Shown here: one piece after another, positions 42,560-52,337 of the stretch | Layout: each line of letters begins with the position of its first letter | Position numbering within the stretch: the stretch's first letter is position 1 | From: Devosia sp. 66-14 | GTDB lineage: Bacteria > Pseudomonadota > Alphaproteobacteria > Rhizobiales > Devosiaceae | DNA: 64,000 nucleotides | Assembly: GCA_001899085.1 (NCBI GenBank) | Contig: MKVB01000006.1 | Span: forward strand, 144,589-208,588 | Direction: 5' to 3' | Translations under genes and position numbers: made by a program | Notes under the pieces: generated by a model | What the model was told of the DNA's origin: nothing | Seen by the model: the letters and a program-made list of their open reading frames with translations, nothing else | Database searches by the model: none

Positions 42560-43381
42560 ATGGCGCGCGCACTCGTGGAAAAACGCATCGACTGGACCGG
42601 CATCTTCTTTGCCGTGGCGTTGACCATCGTCATCGTGTTCCCGCTGCTGGTGGTGGGGACCTGGGCCTTCACCAATGTGTGGCGCTATCCCTCGGTGATC
42701 CCGCAGGAGTTCGGGCTGAAGTTCTGGCAGCAGACGCTGGCGCGGGCCGATGTCTGGAGCGCCATCACCATGAGTCTCAGCCTCGCCACGGTGGTGACGC
42801 TGCTCTCGGCCATCATCTGCCTGCCGGCGGCCTATGCCTTTGCGCGGATGGATTTTCCGGGGCGGAACATCCTGTTCTTCTCCTTTCTCGCCGGACATGC
42901 CTTTCCGAAGTTCGGCCTGCTCGTCGCCATCGCCGGCATTTTCCTAAGCCTCAACCTGATCGGCACGTTCTGGGGCGTGGTGCTGATCCAGCTGGTCGGC
43001 ACATTGCTGTTCATGATCTGGATCCCGGTGGCGGCGTTCCAGTCGGTGGACCGACGGATGGAAGAGGCGGCGCGCGATGTCGGCGCCGGGCCGTTCCGGG
43101 TGTTCTGGTCGATCACCCTGCCCCAGGCCGGACCGACCATCGCAGCGGCGGTGCTCCTCAGCTTCGTCGGCACGTTCTACGAAACCGAAGGCGCCTGGCT
43201 GATCGGCGCCCCGCAGATCCGCACCCTGCCGGTGCTGATGATCAGTTTCATCAACAACCAGCCGGTGATCCAGTACGGCGCGGTGCTGTCCGTGCTGCTC
43301 TGGGTTCCGAGCTTCATCGCGCTCTTGTTCGCGCGCCGCGTCATCAGTTCGGGCAGTTTTGCCAAAGGCTTTGGCGGATAG
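42560..43381 (+). CDS. ABC transporter permease 2 (ferric/spermidine type)
   Basis: The 273-residue PotC/FbpB-like permease has six predicted helices and the EAA loop (RRMEEAARDVGAGPFRVFWSITLPQAGPTIAAAVLLSFV). Gene spacing to its neighbours is 1-9 nt, indicating one operon with the SBP and the ATPase. Confidence 0.88.
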   Translation: MARALVEKRIDWTGIFFAVALTIVIVFPLLVVGTWAFTNVWRYPSVIPQEFGLKFWQQTLARADVWSAITMSLSLATVVTLLSAIICLPAAYAFARMDFPGRNILFFSFLAGHAFPKFGLLVAIAGIFLSLNLIGTFWGVVLIQLVGTLLFMIWIPVAAFQSVDRRMEEAARDVGAGPFRVFWSITLPQAGPTIAAAVLLSFVGTFYETEGAWLIGAPQIRTLPVLMISFINNQPVIQYGAVLSVLLWVPSFIALLFARRVISSGSFAKGFGG

Positions 43382-43390
43382 GAACCAGTT

Positions 43391-44428
43391 ATGTCCGTGC
43401 TCGATATCAAGAACGTCACCAAGAGCTTCTCGACCACCAAGGCGGTCGACGATTTCACGCTGAGCGTGGGAGATGGCGAACTGGTGTGCCTGCTAGGCCC
43501 CTCTGGCTCGGGCAAGTCGACGCTGCTGCGGATGATCGGCGGCTTCGAGACGCCGACATCGGGCCATGTGGCGATCGACGGCGAAGACGTGACGCGGGTG
43601 CCGCCCGAGAAGCGGCCGACGGGCATGGTGTTCCAGAGCCATGCGCTGTGGACGCACATGAACGTGTTCAAGAACCTGGCGTTCGGGCTGAAGCTGCGCC
43701 GCCTGCCCGAGGCCGAGATCAAACGCAAGGTCGAGGCAGTGCTGGAACTGGTCGGGCTCGGCGGCTTCGGTCACCGCGCCACCAACCAGCTGTCGGGCGG
43801 CCAGCAGCAGCGCGTGGCGCTGGCCCGCTCGCTGGTGCTAGAGCCGAAGATCCTGCTGCTCGACGAGCCTTTTGCGAGTCTGGACCAGCACTTGCGCGAA
43901 CGTCTTCGCGAGGAGGTTCGGGACATTCAGCAGCGGTTGAAGATCACCACCCTGTTCGTGACGCACGGGCAAGACGAAGCGCTGGCGCTGGCGGACCGCA
44001 TCGTGGTGATGCGTGACGGCCGGACGGAGCAGGCCGACCGCCCGGACGTGGTCTATCGCGAGCCGGCGACGCCGTTCGTCGCGGGCTTCATCGGCACGAT
44101 GAACCTGGTGGACGGCACGGTGGCCAACGGCACCTTCACCCATTCGGGTTTTGCGGTGCCCTTGCCGGCCGGTGACGGCGCCGCGACGCTCGCGGTTCGG
44201 CCCGAGGCGCTGGAGATCGTTTCGGCAACTGGTGCCGGCATGGCCAAGATCCACCGTGTCACCGATTACGGTACGCACGCCATCGTCGACATCGAACTGC
44301 CCGACGGCACACGCCTCAAGTCGATGACCAGCGAGGCGCGCGACTGGTCGCATGGCCAGCCGATCGACCTGAGGCCGAAAGCTTTCGCGGCCTATCGCGA
44401 CAACGCGGCGATCCACCGGAGCAACTGA
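43391..44428 (+). CDS. ABC transporter ATP-binding protein (PotA/FbpC-like)
   Basis: The 345-residue protein shows Walker A GPSGSGKST (~38-46), Q-loop VFQSHALWTHMNV, signature LSGGQQQR, Walker B ILLLDEPFASLD, H-loop VTHGQDEA and a TOBE domain at the C-terminus (~residues 270-345). The Q-loop reads SHALWTH, whereas the usual sequence is (D/N)YALxPH, a sign of its own branch. It lies between the second permease and the GDPD gene. Confidence 0.88.
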   Translation: MSVLDIKNVTKSFSTTKAVDDFTLSVGDGELVCLLGPSGSGKSTLLRMIGGFETPTSGHVAIDGEDVTRVPPEKRPTGMVFQSHALWTHMNVFKNLAFGLKLRRLPEAEIKRKVEAVLELVGLGGFGHRATNQLSGGQQQRVALARSLVLEPKILLLDEPFASLDQHLRERLREEVRDIQQRLKITTLFVTHGQDEALALADRIVVMRDGRTEQADRPDVVYREPATPFVAGFIGTMNLVDGTVANGTFTHSGFAVPLPAGDGAATLAVRPEALEIVSATGAGMAKIHRVTDYGTHAIVDIELPDGTRLKSMTSEARDWSHGQPIDLRPKAFAAYRDNAAIHRSN

Positions 44429-44433
44429 GAGAT

Positions 44434-45267
44434 ATGGCCGACGCGATTTCGGTGACCCGCGCGGGTCATCGCACCTTTTTCAAGTGGCACCGTGGCCGGC
44501 GGACCGGCTCCGACCCGGTGTTCACCGGCCGGCGGATCATTGAGGGAATGCAACTGGGCGCCAGCGTCGAGGTCGACCTGGTGATCCATGCCGACAACGG
44601 CATGGCCGTGCTGCACAACCTGTCGCTGGAGCGCGAGACCACCGGGAGCGGGCTGGTGCGCGAGACCTCGGCGGAAACGCTGCGTGGGCTGCACCTCAGG
44701 GACAATGACGGGCAGCCGATCGCCGACAAGGTGATGCTGCTCGAGGACCTCGCGGCGCTGATCGCGCGCGATGGGGCGCATCCGGAAGGGCTGCTGCAGC
44801 TCGACTACAAGGAGGATGCAGCGGCGCTCAACCCCCAGGTGATCGCCAATTTCGCCACGGCGCTGAAACCGGTGGCGCGGCACTTCATCCTGTCGTCCGG
44901 CGACGCCGAGGCCGTGCGGGTGCTGACGGACGCCACCCCGGGGCTGAGGATCGGTTACGATCCCTGCCACAAGGGTGCGCTGGAGCGGCTGATGAAGACG
45001 CGCGACTACGCCGCCTTCGTCGCCGATGCCGTGGCCGCTTCGCCGAAATCGGAACTGGATTATCTCGAGTACCGGCTGGTGCTGGAAGCGGACCGCGATG
45101 GGTTCGACATCATCGACGCATTCCACGCGCATGGACGCCGGATCGATGCCTACACGGTGCGGCGCGCCGATGACGACGGCATGGCGGTGATCGGGCGACT
45201 GCTCGAGCTGAAGGTGGACCAGATCACGACGGATGATCCCGAGGGTGTGGCGGCGGCGCTGGATTAG
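44434..45267 (+). CDS. Glycerophosphodiester phosphodiesterase-family enzyme
   Basis: The 277-residue protein shows the GDPD catalytic features: HRG (H19-R20), E46-x-D48 (VEVDLV) and H61 in VLHN. A Glu is also found at 116-118 (LDYKED region), and the last strand has TTDDP. The usual AHRG...ENT motif is degenerate (no Asn pair), so the substrate may differ from glycerophosphodiesters. There is no signal peptide, so the enzyme acts on substrate brought in by the transporter directly upstream (5 nt away). It would yield an alcohol and a phosphomonoester such as glycerol-3-phosphate. Confidence 0.8.
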   Translation: MADAISVTRAGHRTFFKWHRGRRTGSDPVFTGRRIIEGMQLGASVEVDLVIHADNGMAVLHNLSLERETTGSGLVRETSAETLRGLHLRDNDGQPIADKVMLLEDLAALIARDGAHPEGLLQLDYKEDAAALNPQVIANFATALKPVARHFILSSGDAEAVRVLTDATPGLRIGYDPCHKGALERLMKTRDYAAFVADAVAASPKSELDYLEYRLVLEADRDGFDIIDAFHAHGRRIDAYTVRRADDDGMAVIGRLLELKVDQITTDDPEGVAAALD

Positions 45268-45288
45268 CGCACCGCTCTCTCCTCATTT

Positions 45289-45410
45289 CTTGGGCTTAGC
45301 TTTGGCTAAGCCTTGGAAATTCCAAGAGGGGGGCATGGAGGGCACGGTGGCGCAACGTCCCCCCTCTTGCGAAAACTAAGGACTTAGCTGCGCTAAGCCC
45401 AAGTTTTCGC
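45289..45410. repeat. Nested inverted repeats in the convergent GDPD/IMPase gap
   Basis: CTTGGGCTTAGC (45289-45300) pairs with GCTAAGCCCAAG (45392-45403). Inside it CAAGAGGGGGG pairs with CCCCCCTCTTG, and GCGAAAACT pairs with AGTTTTCGC (to ~45410). The nested stems could form one large cruciform or a strong bidirectional terminator between two convergent genes. Confidence 0.75.
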
Positions 45411-45456
45411 TTTCTGCCCCGCAAGGGGGGAGATGGCCGAGAGGCCGGTGTTCGCC

Positions 45457-46284
<828 letters not shown>

Positions 46285-46345
46285 TTGAATCACTCGCTCG
46301 GATAGAGCGGGAGTTTAGCGCGAGCGGCAGGTGAATGCAGGGAAA

Positions 46346-47317
46346 TCAGCGCGTTTTTGCCGCCCATGCCCAAGCGGTTTCCACCATCTGGTCGAGCGAC
46401 GGATAGCGCGGCGACCAACCAAGGAGCGAGCGGGCAAGGCTGGCATCGGCCCAGAGTTCAGGGGGATCGCCCGGCCGGCGATCGGCCATTTCGTGCGGTA
46501 CTGCCTGGCCGGTGACCGCCTCGACGGTGCGGATCACGCCGAGCACGCTATGCGGCGTACCGGTACCAAGGTTGACGGCGCGGGACGCGCTACCCGCGAC
46601 GAGGTGCTCAAGGGCCAGGACGTGCGCAGCTGCGAGGTCGGAGACATGAACATAGTCGCGCAACGCCGTGCCGTCCGGCGTCGGGTAGTCGGTGCCCATG
46701 ACCTTCAAAGCGGCTCCGGTGCCCGCGGCCGCCCGGAGCGCCAACGGGATCAGGTGCGGCTCGGGCTCATGCGTCTCGCCGATCTCGCCTTCGGGGTCGG
46801 CTCCTGCTGCATTGAAGTAGCGCAGGGCCATCCACCGCAGTCCATGCGCCTGCCCGGCCCAATGCAGCAGCCGTTCGCAGGCAAGCTTGGTTTCGCCATA
46901 CGGGTTGGTGGGGTGCTGCGGCGATGCCTCGGTGATCGGCAGGCGGTCGGGAACGCCATAGGTAGCGCAGGAGGAGGAGAAGACGATGCGGGAGCAATCG
47001 GCGGCCTGCATCGCCTCGAGGAGCGAGAGCGTGCCCGCCAGGTTGGTGTCGTAATAGGCAAACGGATCGCGCATCGAGTCCCCGACATAGGCGAGGGCAG
47101 CAAAGTGCATGACCGCTTCAGGCCTTATGGCATGGAACGCCGCGTTCAGCGCTGCCCGGTCGCGGATATCGACCTGGTGCAGCGGCCCCCAGCGTACGGC
47201 TTCCCGATGTCCGGTCGAAAGATTGTCGACGACCACGGGCTCATGACCAGCTCGCGCCAGCGCCTTGGCGGTGTGGCTGCCGATGTAGCCGGCGCCTCCG
47301 ATCACTGCGACCCGCAT
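46346..47317 (-). CDS. galE: UDP-glucose 4-epimerase
   Basis: The 323-residue extended SDR has GGAGYIGSH (residues 7-15), the S-Y-K triad in SSSCATYG (~117) and NPYGETKLACE (~141-151), and RYFNAAGADPEGEIGETHEPEPHLIPL, the typical GalE substrate pocket. It interconverts UDP-glucose and UDP-galactose. It starts 2 nt after the stop of the UDP-glucuronate decarboxylase gene, so both belong to one operon on the minus strand and may feed extracellular polysaccharide. A longer frame upstream is disfavoured as it would overlap that gene. Confidence 0.93.
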   Translation of the reverse strand: MRVAVIGGAGYIGSHTAKALARAGHEPVVVDNLSTGHREAVRWGPLHQVDIRDRAALNAAFHAIRPEAVMHFAALAYVGDSMRDPFAYYDTNLAGTLSLLEAMQAADCSRIVFSSSCATYGVPDRLPITEASPQHPTNPYGETKLACERLLHWAGQAHGLRWMALRYFNAAGADPEGEIGETHEPEPHLIPLALRAAAGTGAALKVMGTDYPTPDGTALRDYVHVSDLAAAHVLALEHLVAGSASRAVNLGTGTPHSVLGVIRTVEAVTGQAVPHEMADRRPGDPPELWADASLARSLLGWSPRYPSLDQMVETAWAWAAKTR

Positions 47318-47319
47318 GC

Positions 47320-48273
47320 TCAGGCCGCCACCACAGTTCGGAAATAGTCGATGGTGCGCGCCATCCCCTCTTCGAGCGCCACGGTGGGCGACCATCCGAG
47401 CTTTTCGCGCGCCAACGAAATATCAGGGCGACGCTGGCGCGGATCGTCCGACGGCAACGGCATGTAAACGATCGACGATTTGCTGCCGGTCTGGCGAACG
47501 ACCATTTCCGCCAGTTCGCGCATGGTGAACTCGCCGGGGTTACCGATATTGATCGGCCCCGGGAGATCGGGCCCTGTCTCCATCAGACGCAACATGCCCT
47601 CGATGAGATCGTCGACGTAACAGAAGCTGCGCGTCTGGTTACCATCGCCATAGATGGTAATCGGCTCGCCCTTCAGCGCCTGAACGATGAAGTTGGACAC
47701 TACTCGGCCATCGTCGGGCTGCATGCGCGGGCCATAGGTGTTGAAGATGCGCATCACCTTGATCTCGAGGCCGTGCTGGCGGTGATAGTCGAAGAACAGG
47801 GTTTCGGCGCAGCGCTTGCCCTCGTCATAGCAGGCGCGGGTACCGATCGGGTTGACCCTGCCCCAGTAATCTTCGGTCTGGGGATGGACCTCTGGATCGC
47901 CATAGACCTCGCTGGTGGACGCCTGGAGAATGGGGGCACGAAGGCGCTTGGCGAGGCCAAGCATATTGATGGCGCCGTGCACGCTGGTCTTGGTGGTCTG
48001 TACAGGATCGCGTTGGTAATGAATCGGGGAGGCCGGGCAGGCCAGATTGAAGATCCGATCCACCTCGACATAGAGCGGGAACGTGACGTCGTGCCGGAGC
48101 AGCTCGAAGCGCGGGTTGCCGAGGAGGTGACGGATGTTGTCCTTGCTGCCGGTGTAGAAGTTGTCGACGCAAATGACGTCATGACCGGCCGCAATAAGCC
48201 TGTCGCAGAGGTGGCTGCCGAGAAACCCCGCGCCGCCGGTTACCAGAATCCGTAGAGTGCCACTGCCGGCCAT
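47320..48273 (-). CDS. UDP-glucuronate decarboxylase (UXS-like) extended SDR
   Basis: With the ATG at 48273 the protein has 317 residues; two earlier in-frame starts add up to 19 residues. It has [18 protein letters not shown] (~8-25), [21 protein letters not shown] and the YDEGKR catalytic pair, plus [36 protein letters not shown]. These are diagnostic of UDP-xylose synthase, which converts UDP-glucuronate to UDP-xylose. UDP-glucuronate would be made by the UDP-glucose dehydrogenase at 56899-58290. Other dTDP-sugar dehydratases have different motifs, so the assignment is strong. Confidence 0.88.
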   Translation of the reverse strand: MAGSGTLRILVTGGAGFLGSHLCDRLIAAGHDVICVDNFYTGSKDNIRHLLGNPRFELLRHDVTFPLYVEVDRIFNLACPASPIHYQRDPVQTTKTSVHGAINMLGLAKRLRAPILQASTSEVYGDPEVHPQTEDYWGRVNPIGTRACYDEGKRCAETLFFDYHRQHGLEIKVMRIFNTYGPRMQPDDGRVVSNFIVQALKGEPITIYGDGNQTRSFCYVDDLIEGMLRLMETGPDLPGPINIGNPGEFTMRELAEMVVRQTGSKSSIVYMPLPSDDPRQRRPDISLAREKLGWSPTVALEEGMARTIDYFRTVVAA

Positions 48274-48473
48274 CGTTCCCACCATCAAACGCGCCGCAGG
48301 CGCCCCTGGGCGAACTCTTAGCTCAGGCATTTGTCCAATGCGCGCGAAAGGTTCCGCGAGCCGCCCAAGGCGACACCAAACTGGCAGGGTCGGCGGCTCC
48401 GCGTGCCCCCGCTTGGCGTACCCTGGCCAGCGGGCTAAGAATAAAGACCGAAACAGTTGGCTTGTATGTGCGC

Positions 48474-49571
48474 ATGCGCCGAAGCAGCACGTTGTTCAAG
48501 ATCCGTCGCGGCCTCAGATCTATTCTTGCCCGCAAGGCCTTTGCTGCAGAAGTAGTTCGCCACAGCGAGATGCCGATCCGTTCCGGCCTGTGGGTTCTCG
48601 GGCCCACGTTCAGCACCCGACGGGGCACCCGGCTACCTGCGCCGCTGAGCGGCAGCAAGCTCTGGCTCGACTTTCAGCCCACCGCGATGTTCAAGCTTCC
48701 CATCCGGCTGGCCGGGGCGATGCTTCCACCGTGGTTCGCCTGGCGCACCCGGCGAAAGACGGATCAGGCTGGAGCGCAGGTGCTTCTGGTCAACCGCGTA
48801 TTGATGCCGGTTGCGTTCGACCTGAAAAAGGGGGCGGTGATCCGAAGCGTGCCGCACGACGAAGCCGCTGAACTGCTGCGCAAAGTGGGGATGTTGCGCT
48901 CCGCCTATGAGTGTCCCAACCTCGACTACGACCATGAGCTGTCGTTGCTGCATGAGGAGTTCATCGCCGGCACGCCGTTCCGGCGGGTGCCGCTGGCGTT
49001 TCAGGACGCGTGCCTGAGCGGACTGACGCGACGTGTGGCTGGAGCCCATCGCGGCGCGCTGACGGCCCCCGACCGAGCCGCCTGGCTCGACGCATCCCGG
49101 CGACTGCTGGCGGAGGTGCTGCCGAACGAGAGCGAGCAACTATCCGCAAGGGTCGCCGCTATTGTTTCGGACGCTCCGACCGGGTGGATCCATGGCGACC
49201 TCGCGGGTGAGAACATTATCCTCAGAGGCACGGAAGCGGTCGTCATCGATTTCGACCGAGTGATGCTGGGCCCCCTGTTCTTCGATCCGCTGCATCTGCT
49301 GTTGATCGAAGCCAGCCTGGGCAACCCCGCTCAATTGCGCGCCTTCTTCCGTGGCGCCTATGACGATGCCCTGGCGACCGTCAGCCTGCCCGCTCGAGGC
49401 AACGCGGACCGCTCAGCCCTTTGCGTTGCGGCGGTCGGTTGGAAGTTGTCACGCGCCATGACGAGTTGGGAGCCCGCATGTGAGCTGCTAAGCCACACCT
49501 TGGCCGAGGGCATCGCCCTCCAGCAGGAAGGTGCGGCCGCACCGGTCGCCGTGCAGTTCGGCACGACCTAG
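48474..49571 (+). CDS. APH/kinase-like protein of unknown function
   Basis: The ATG at 48474 is preferred to an in-frame TTG at 48462. The 365-residue protein has a kinase-like C-terminal half: [13 protein letters not shown] (238-250) is Brenner's HGDxxxxN catalytic motif and [17 protein letters not shown] (256-272) carries the metal-binding Asp of the APH family. The N-terminal half ([23 protein letters not shown]) has no clear glycine-rich loop. It lies divergent from the UXS gene in a nucleotide-sugar neighbourhood, so phosphorylation of a cell-surface sugar is one possibility. An odd, proline-rich segment ([22 protein letters not shown]) lies at ~75-96. Confidence 0.65.
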   Translation: MRRSSTLFKIRRGLRSILARKAFAAEVVRHSEMPIRSGLWVLGPTFSTRRGTRLPAPLSGSKLWLDFQPTAMFKLPIRLAGAMLPPWFAWRTRRKTDQAGAQVLLVNRVLMPVAFDLKKGAVIRSVPHDEAAELLRKVGMLRSAYECPNLDYDHELSLLHEEFIAGTPFRRVPLAFQDACLSGLTRRVAGAHRGALTAPDRAAWLDASRRLLAEVLPNESEQLSARVAAIVSDAPTGWIHGDLAGENIILRGTEAVVIDFDRVMLGPLFFDPLHLLLIEASLGNPAQLRAFFRGAYDDALATVSLPARGNADRSALCVAAVGWKLSRAMTSWEPACELLSHTLAEGIALQQEGAAAPVAVQFGTT

Positions 49572-49793
49572 AGCATGCATTGCGAAATCGTGCCGCTGCG
49601 GGTGACCAGACCTCGTCCGGAACGAGATTTTCCGTTCGTCGCGCCCGATCGAAGAGTGTTCCGCGACCGGGCAATGCGGCAGATCGAAATAGCCGACAGA
49701 AGCATGGGGTTTTGCCGCCTGCCGGGGTACACAGGTGGCAATGTGAGACCGCTTTCATGTAGACGGTCCACGCCGAAACCAGGAGTTCTCCGA
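49572..49793. other. Upstream region of the peptide-type ABC operon
   Basis: These 222 bp lie between the kinase-like gene and the SBP gene. The SBP reading frame is open through them, but no domain, signal peptide or ribosome site supports the longer start. An AGGAG lies 8 nt before the chosen ATG. I do not see a clear operator palindrome. Confidence 0.4.
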
Positions 49794-51290
49794 ATGAACC
49801 AGATTTCCATCCGCCGTGCGCTGGTCGCCGCTGCGCTCTTGGGCAGCGTTGCCGTGGCGCCGCTTGCCATGGCGCAGGACTACGATGCCAATGCGACGAT
49901 CCGTATCGGTTCGCTGTATGAGCCGCAGAATCTCGACAACACCGCCGGGGCCGGCCAGGGCATCAACGAGGCATTCAATGGGAACGTCTATGAGGCGCTG
50001 TTCCAGCTGACCGATGCGGGCACGGTCGAGCCCAAGCTCGTTGACAGCTACACCAACAGCGAGGACGGCCTGACCTACACGTTCAAGCTGAAGTCGGGCG
50101 TCACCTTCCACTCGGGCGATCCGCTGACCGCGGCCGACGTCAAGTACTCGATCGAGCGCGTCACTGCCGAAGCATCGAAGAGCTCGCGCAAGAAGAGCCT
50201 GTCGACCATTACCGGCATCGAGACGCCGGACGACCAGACCGTGGTGATCACGCTGTCGGCCCGTTCGATCTCCCTGCCCTACAACCTCAGCTATGTCTGG
50301 ATCGTCAACGACAAGGCGACCGACATCACCGCCACCGAGGACGGCACCGGTCCCTATACGCTGGGTGAATGGCGCCGTGGTTCGGCGCTGGCGCTCAATC
50401 GCAACGACAAGTACTGGGGCACCGCGGCGACCAACGGCGAGGTGATCTACACCTACTTCACCGACGCAACGGCGCTGAACAACGCGCTGCTCACCAACGC
50501 GGTGGACGTGATCACCTCGGTGCAGAGCCCGGATTCGCTGGCGCAGTTCAGCGGCAACCCCGCCTACAAGGTGACCGAGGGCGCTTCGACCACCAAGGAA
50601 ATCCTCGCCTATAACGACCGCGTCGCGCCCTTCGACAACGTCAAGGTGCGCAAGGCGCTGGCGCGCGCCACCGACAAGGCGAAGCTGCTCAACTCGATCT
50701 GGGGCGATTACGGAACGCTGATCGGCTCGTTCGTGCCGCCGACCGACCCCTGGTATGTCGACCTCACCGGGGTCGATCCCTACGATGTCGAGAGCGCCAA
50801 GGCACTGCTGGCTGAGGCCGGGTATCCCGATGGGTTCGAGTTCACGCTCGATACCCCCGATTACGACCCGCATCCGATCGTCGCGCAGTTCCTGCAGGCC
50901 GAATATGCCAAGGTCGGCGTGAAGGTGAACATCAACATCATCACTGCCAACGAGTGGTACACCAAGATCTACCAGGAGAAGAACTTCCAGGCGACGCTGC
51001 AGGAGCACGTCAACCACCGCGACATCGTGTTCTACGGCAACCCCGACTTCTACTGGGGCTACAACAACCCGGAAGTGGTGAAGCTGATCGCCGATTCCGA
51101 GGCGGCCGCAACGATCGACGAGCAGACCGCGAAGCTGACCGAAGCCAACAAGCTGATCGCCGAGGATGCGGCCAGCAACTGGCTCTACCTCTACCCGCAG
51201 ATCGTGGTGTCGGCGGCCAACGTAAGCGGTTATCCGGTCAACGGCCTGAACTCGCAGTTCTTCGCCTACGGAATCCAGAAGGCGAAGTAA
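49794..51290 (+). CDS. Oligopeptide/dipeptide-type ABC transporter binding protein (SBP_bac_5)
   Basis: The 498-residue protein has a signal peptide (MNQISIRRALVAAALLGSVAVAPLAMA, cleavage ~27) and SBP_bac_5 hallmarks (IRIGSLYEPQNLDNTAGAGQGINEAFNGNVYEALFQL, DGLTYTFKLKSGVTFHSGDPLTAADVKYSIERV). AGGAG precedes the ATG. A strong hairpin with a T-run separates it from the permease genes, suggesting the binding protein is expressed above the rest. The ligand may be a di- or oligopeptide; family members also bind nickel, opines or oligosaccharides. Confidence 0.9.
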   Translation: MNQISIRRALVAAALLGSVAVAPLAMAQDYDANATIRIGSLYEPQNLDNTAGAGQGINEAFNGNVYEALFQLTDAGTVEPKLVDSYTNSEDGLTYTFKLKSGVTFHSGDPLTAADVKYSIERVTAEASKSSRKKSLSTITGIETPDDQTVVITLSARSISLPYNLSYVWIVNDKATDITATEDGTGPYTLGEWRRGSALALNRNDKYWGTAATNGEVIYTYFTDATALNNALLTNAVDVITSVQSPDSLAQFSGNPAYKVTEGASTTKEILAYNDRVAPFDNVKVRKALARATDKAKLLNSIWGDYGTLIGSFVPPTDPWYVDLTGVDPYDVESAKALLAEAGYPDGFEFTLDTPDYDPHPIVAQFLQAEYAKVGVKVNINIITANEWYTKIYQEKNFQATLQEHVNHRDIVFYGNPDFYWGYNNPEVVKLIADSEAAATIDEQTAKLTEANKLIAEDAASNWLYLYPQIVVSAANVSGYPVNGLNSQFFAYGIQKAK

Positions 51291-51327
51291 GCTCTGGGTT
51301 GCCAGACCCTGATCCATGACGACGGGG

Positions 51328-51361
51328 GCGCCGCACGCTAGAGTGCGGCGCTCTCATTTTT
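51328..51361 (+). terminator. Intra-operon terminator/attenuator that ends in the next gene's start codon
   Basis: GCGCCGCAC (51328-51336) pairs with GTGCGGCGC (51343-51351) around a 6-nt loop, followed by CTCATTTTT. The T-run overlaps the TTG start codon of the permease gene at 51360. Partial readthrough is needed for the transport operon to be expressed. Confidence 0.8.
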
Positions 51362-52337
51362 GCGAAGGCCACGCTCCATTCTCACCTACCTCCTCCGGCG
51401 CTTTGCCATCCTGCTGCTGTCGCTGCTGATCGCGGCGGTGGTGCTGTTCGTGCTGCTGAGGCTGCTGCCGGGCGATCCGGCCAATGCACTGCTCGGCGTC
51501 GGCGCCACCGAAGCGCAGATCGCCGCGGCGCGGACGCAGGTCGGCTCCGACCAGCCGCTGCTGACGCAGTTCGTGAGCTTCGTCGGCAACCTGGCACGCT
51601 TCGACCTCGGCACCTCGTTCGTCAGCAAGGCGAGCGTGCTCGGCGAGATCGGCAATCGGCTGAGCGTGACGGTGCCGCTGACCATTCTGGGGTTCCTGCT
51701 GGCGATTGCCATCGCGCTGCCGCTGGGGATCATCGCGGCGGTGAAGGCGGACCGCTGGTACGGCGCGGCGATTTCGATCGTCAGCCAGTTGGGGATCGCC
51801 ATTCCGGTGTTCTGGCTGGGGATCCTGATCGTCACGATCTTCGCCATCAATCTCAGGCTGTTCCCGTCGGGCGGTTTTCCGCTGAAGGGCTGGACGAGTT
51901 TTGGCGAAGCCGCAGTGGCATTGGCCCTGCCGGTGCTGACGGTGGCGCTGGTGATCGCCGCGTCGCTGCTGCGCTATGTCCGGTCGGCGACGCAGGACGT
52001 CATCGGCAGCGACTATATCCGTACGGCGCGCGCGCTGGGATCGGGCTTCACCGAGGCGCTGCTGCGGCACGGCGTCCGCAATGGCGCGGTGCCGGTGATC
52101 TCGATCCTCGGCATCGAGCTGGCGACGACCTTCCTCGGCGCCGTGGTGGTCGAGAAGGTGTTTGCGCTGCCGGGCCTCGGCTCGATGCTGCTGCTCGCCA
52201 TCCAGCAGCGCGACTATCCCAACGTGCAGGGGGTGCTGTTCATTTCGACGCTGCTGGTGCTGCTGATCGGCTTTGCCGCCGACCTGCTGCAACGTTTCAT
52301 CGATCCGCGGTTGCGCGGGCGGGCAGGTGCACCATGA
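51360..52337 (+). CDS. ABC transporter permease (OppB/DppB-like)
   Basis: The 325-residue product begins RRPRSILTYLLRRFAILLLSLLIAAVVLFVLLRLLPGDP, the OppB/DppB first helix and its LLPGDP motif, and carries the EAA loop (SDYIRTARALGSGFTEALLRHGVRNGAVPVISIL). The start is taken as the TTG at 51360, as no in-frame ATG or GTG is near. The codon lies in the T-tract of the preceding terminator and has no ribosome site, so the real start is uncertain. It overlaps the OppC-like gene by ATGA. Confidence 0.87.
   Translation: MRRPRSILTYLLRRFAILLLSLLIAAVVLFVLLRLLPGDPANALLGVGATEAQIAAARTQVGSDQPLLTQFVSFVGNLARFDLGTSFVSKASVLGEIGNRLSVTVPLTILGFLLAIAIALPLGIIAAVKADRWYGAAISIVSQLGIAIPVFWLGILIVTIFAINLRLFPSGGFPLKGWTSFGEAAVALALPVLTVALVIAASLLRYVRSATQDVIGSDYIRTARALGSGFTEALLRHGVRNGAVPVISILGIELATTFLGAVVVEKVFALPGLGSMLLLAIQQRDYPNVQGVLFISTLLVLLIGFAADLLQRFIDPRLRGRAGAP

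Noticed and set aside
43391-44428. Reading the PotA-like ATPase as proof of iron or spermidine uptake
   Set aside because: The family covers iron, polyamines, phosphonates and sugar phosphates. The adjacent GDPD argues for a phosphorylated compound, so no single substrate is claimed.
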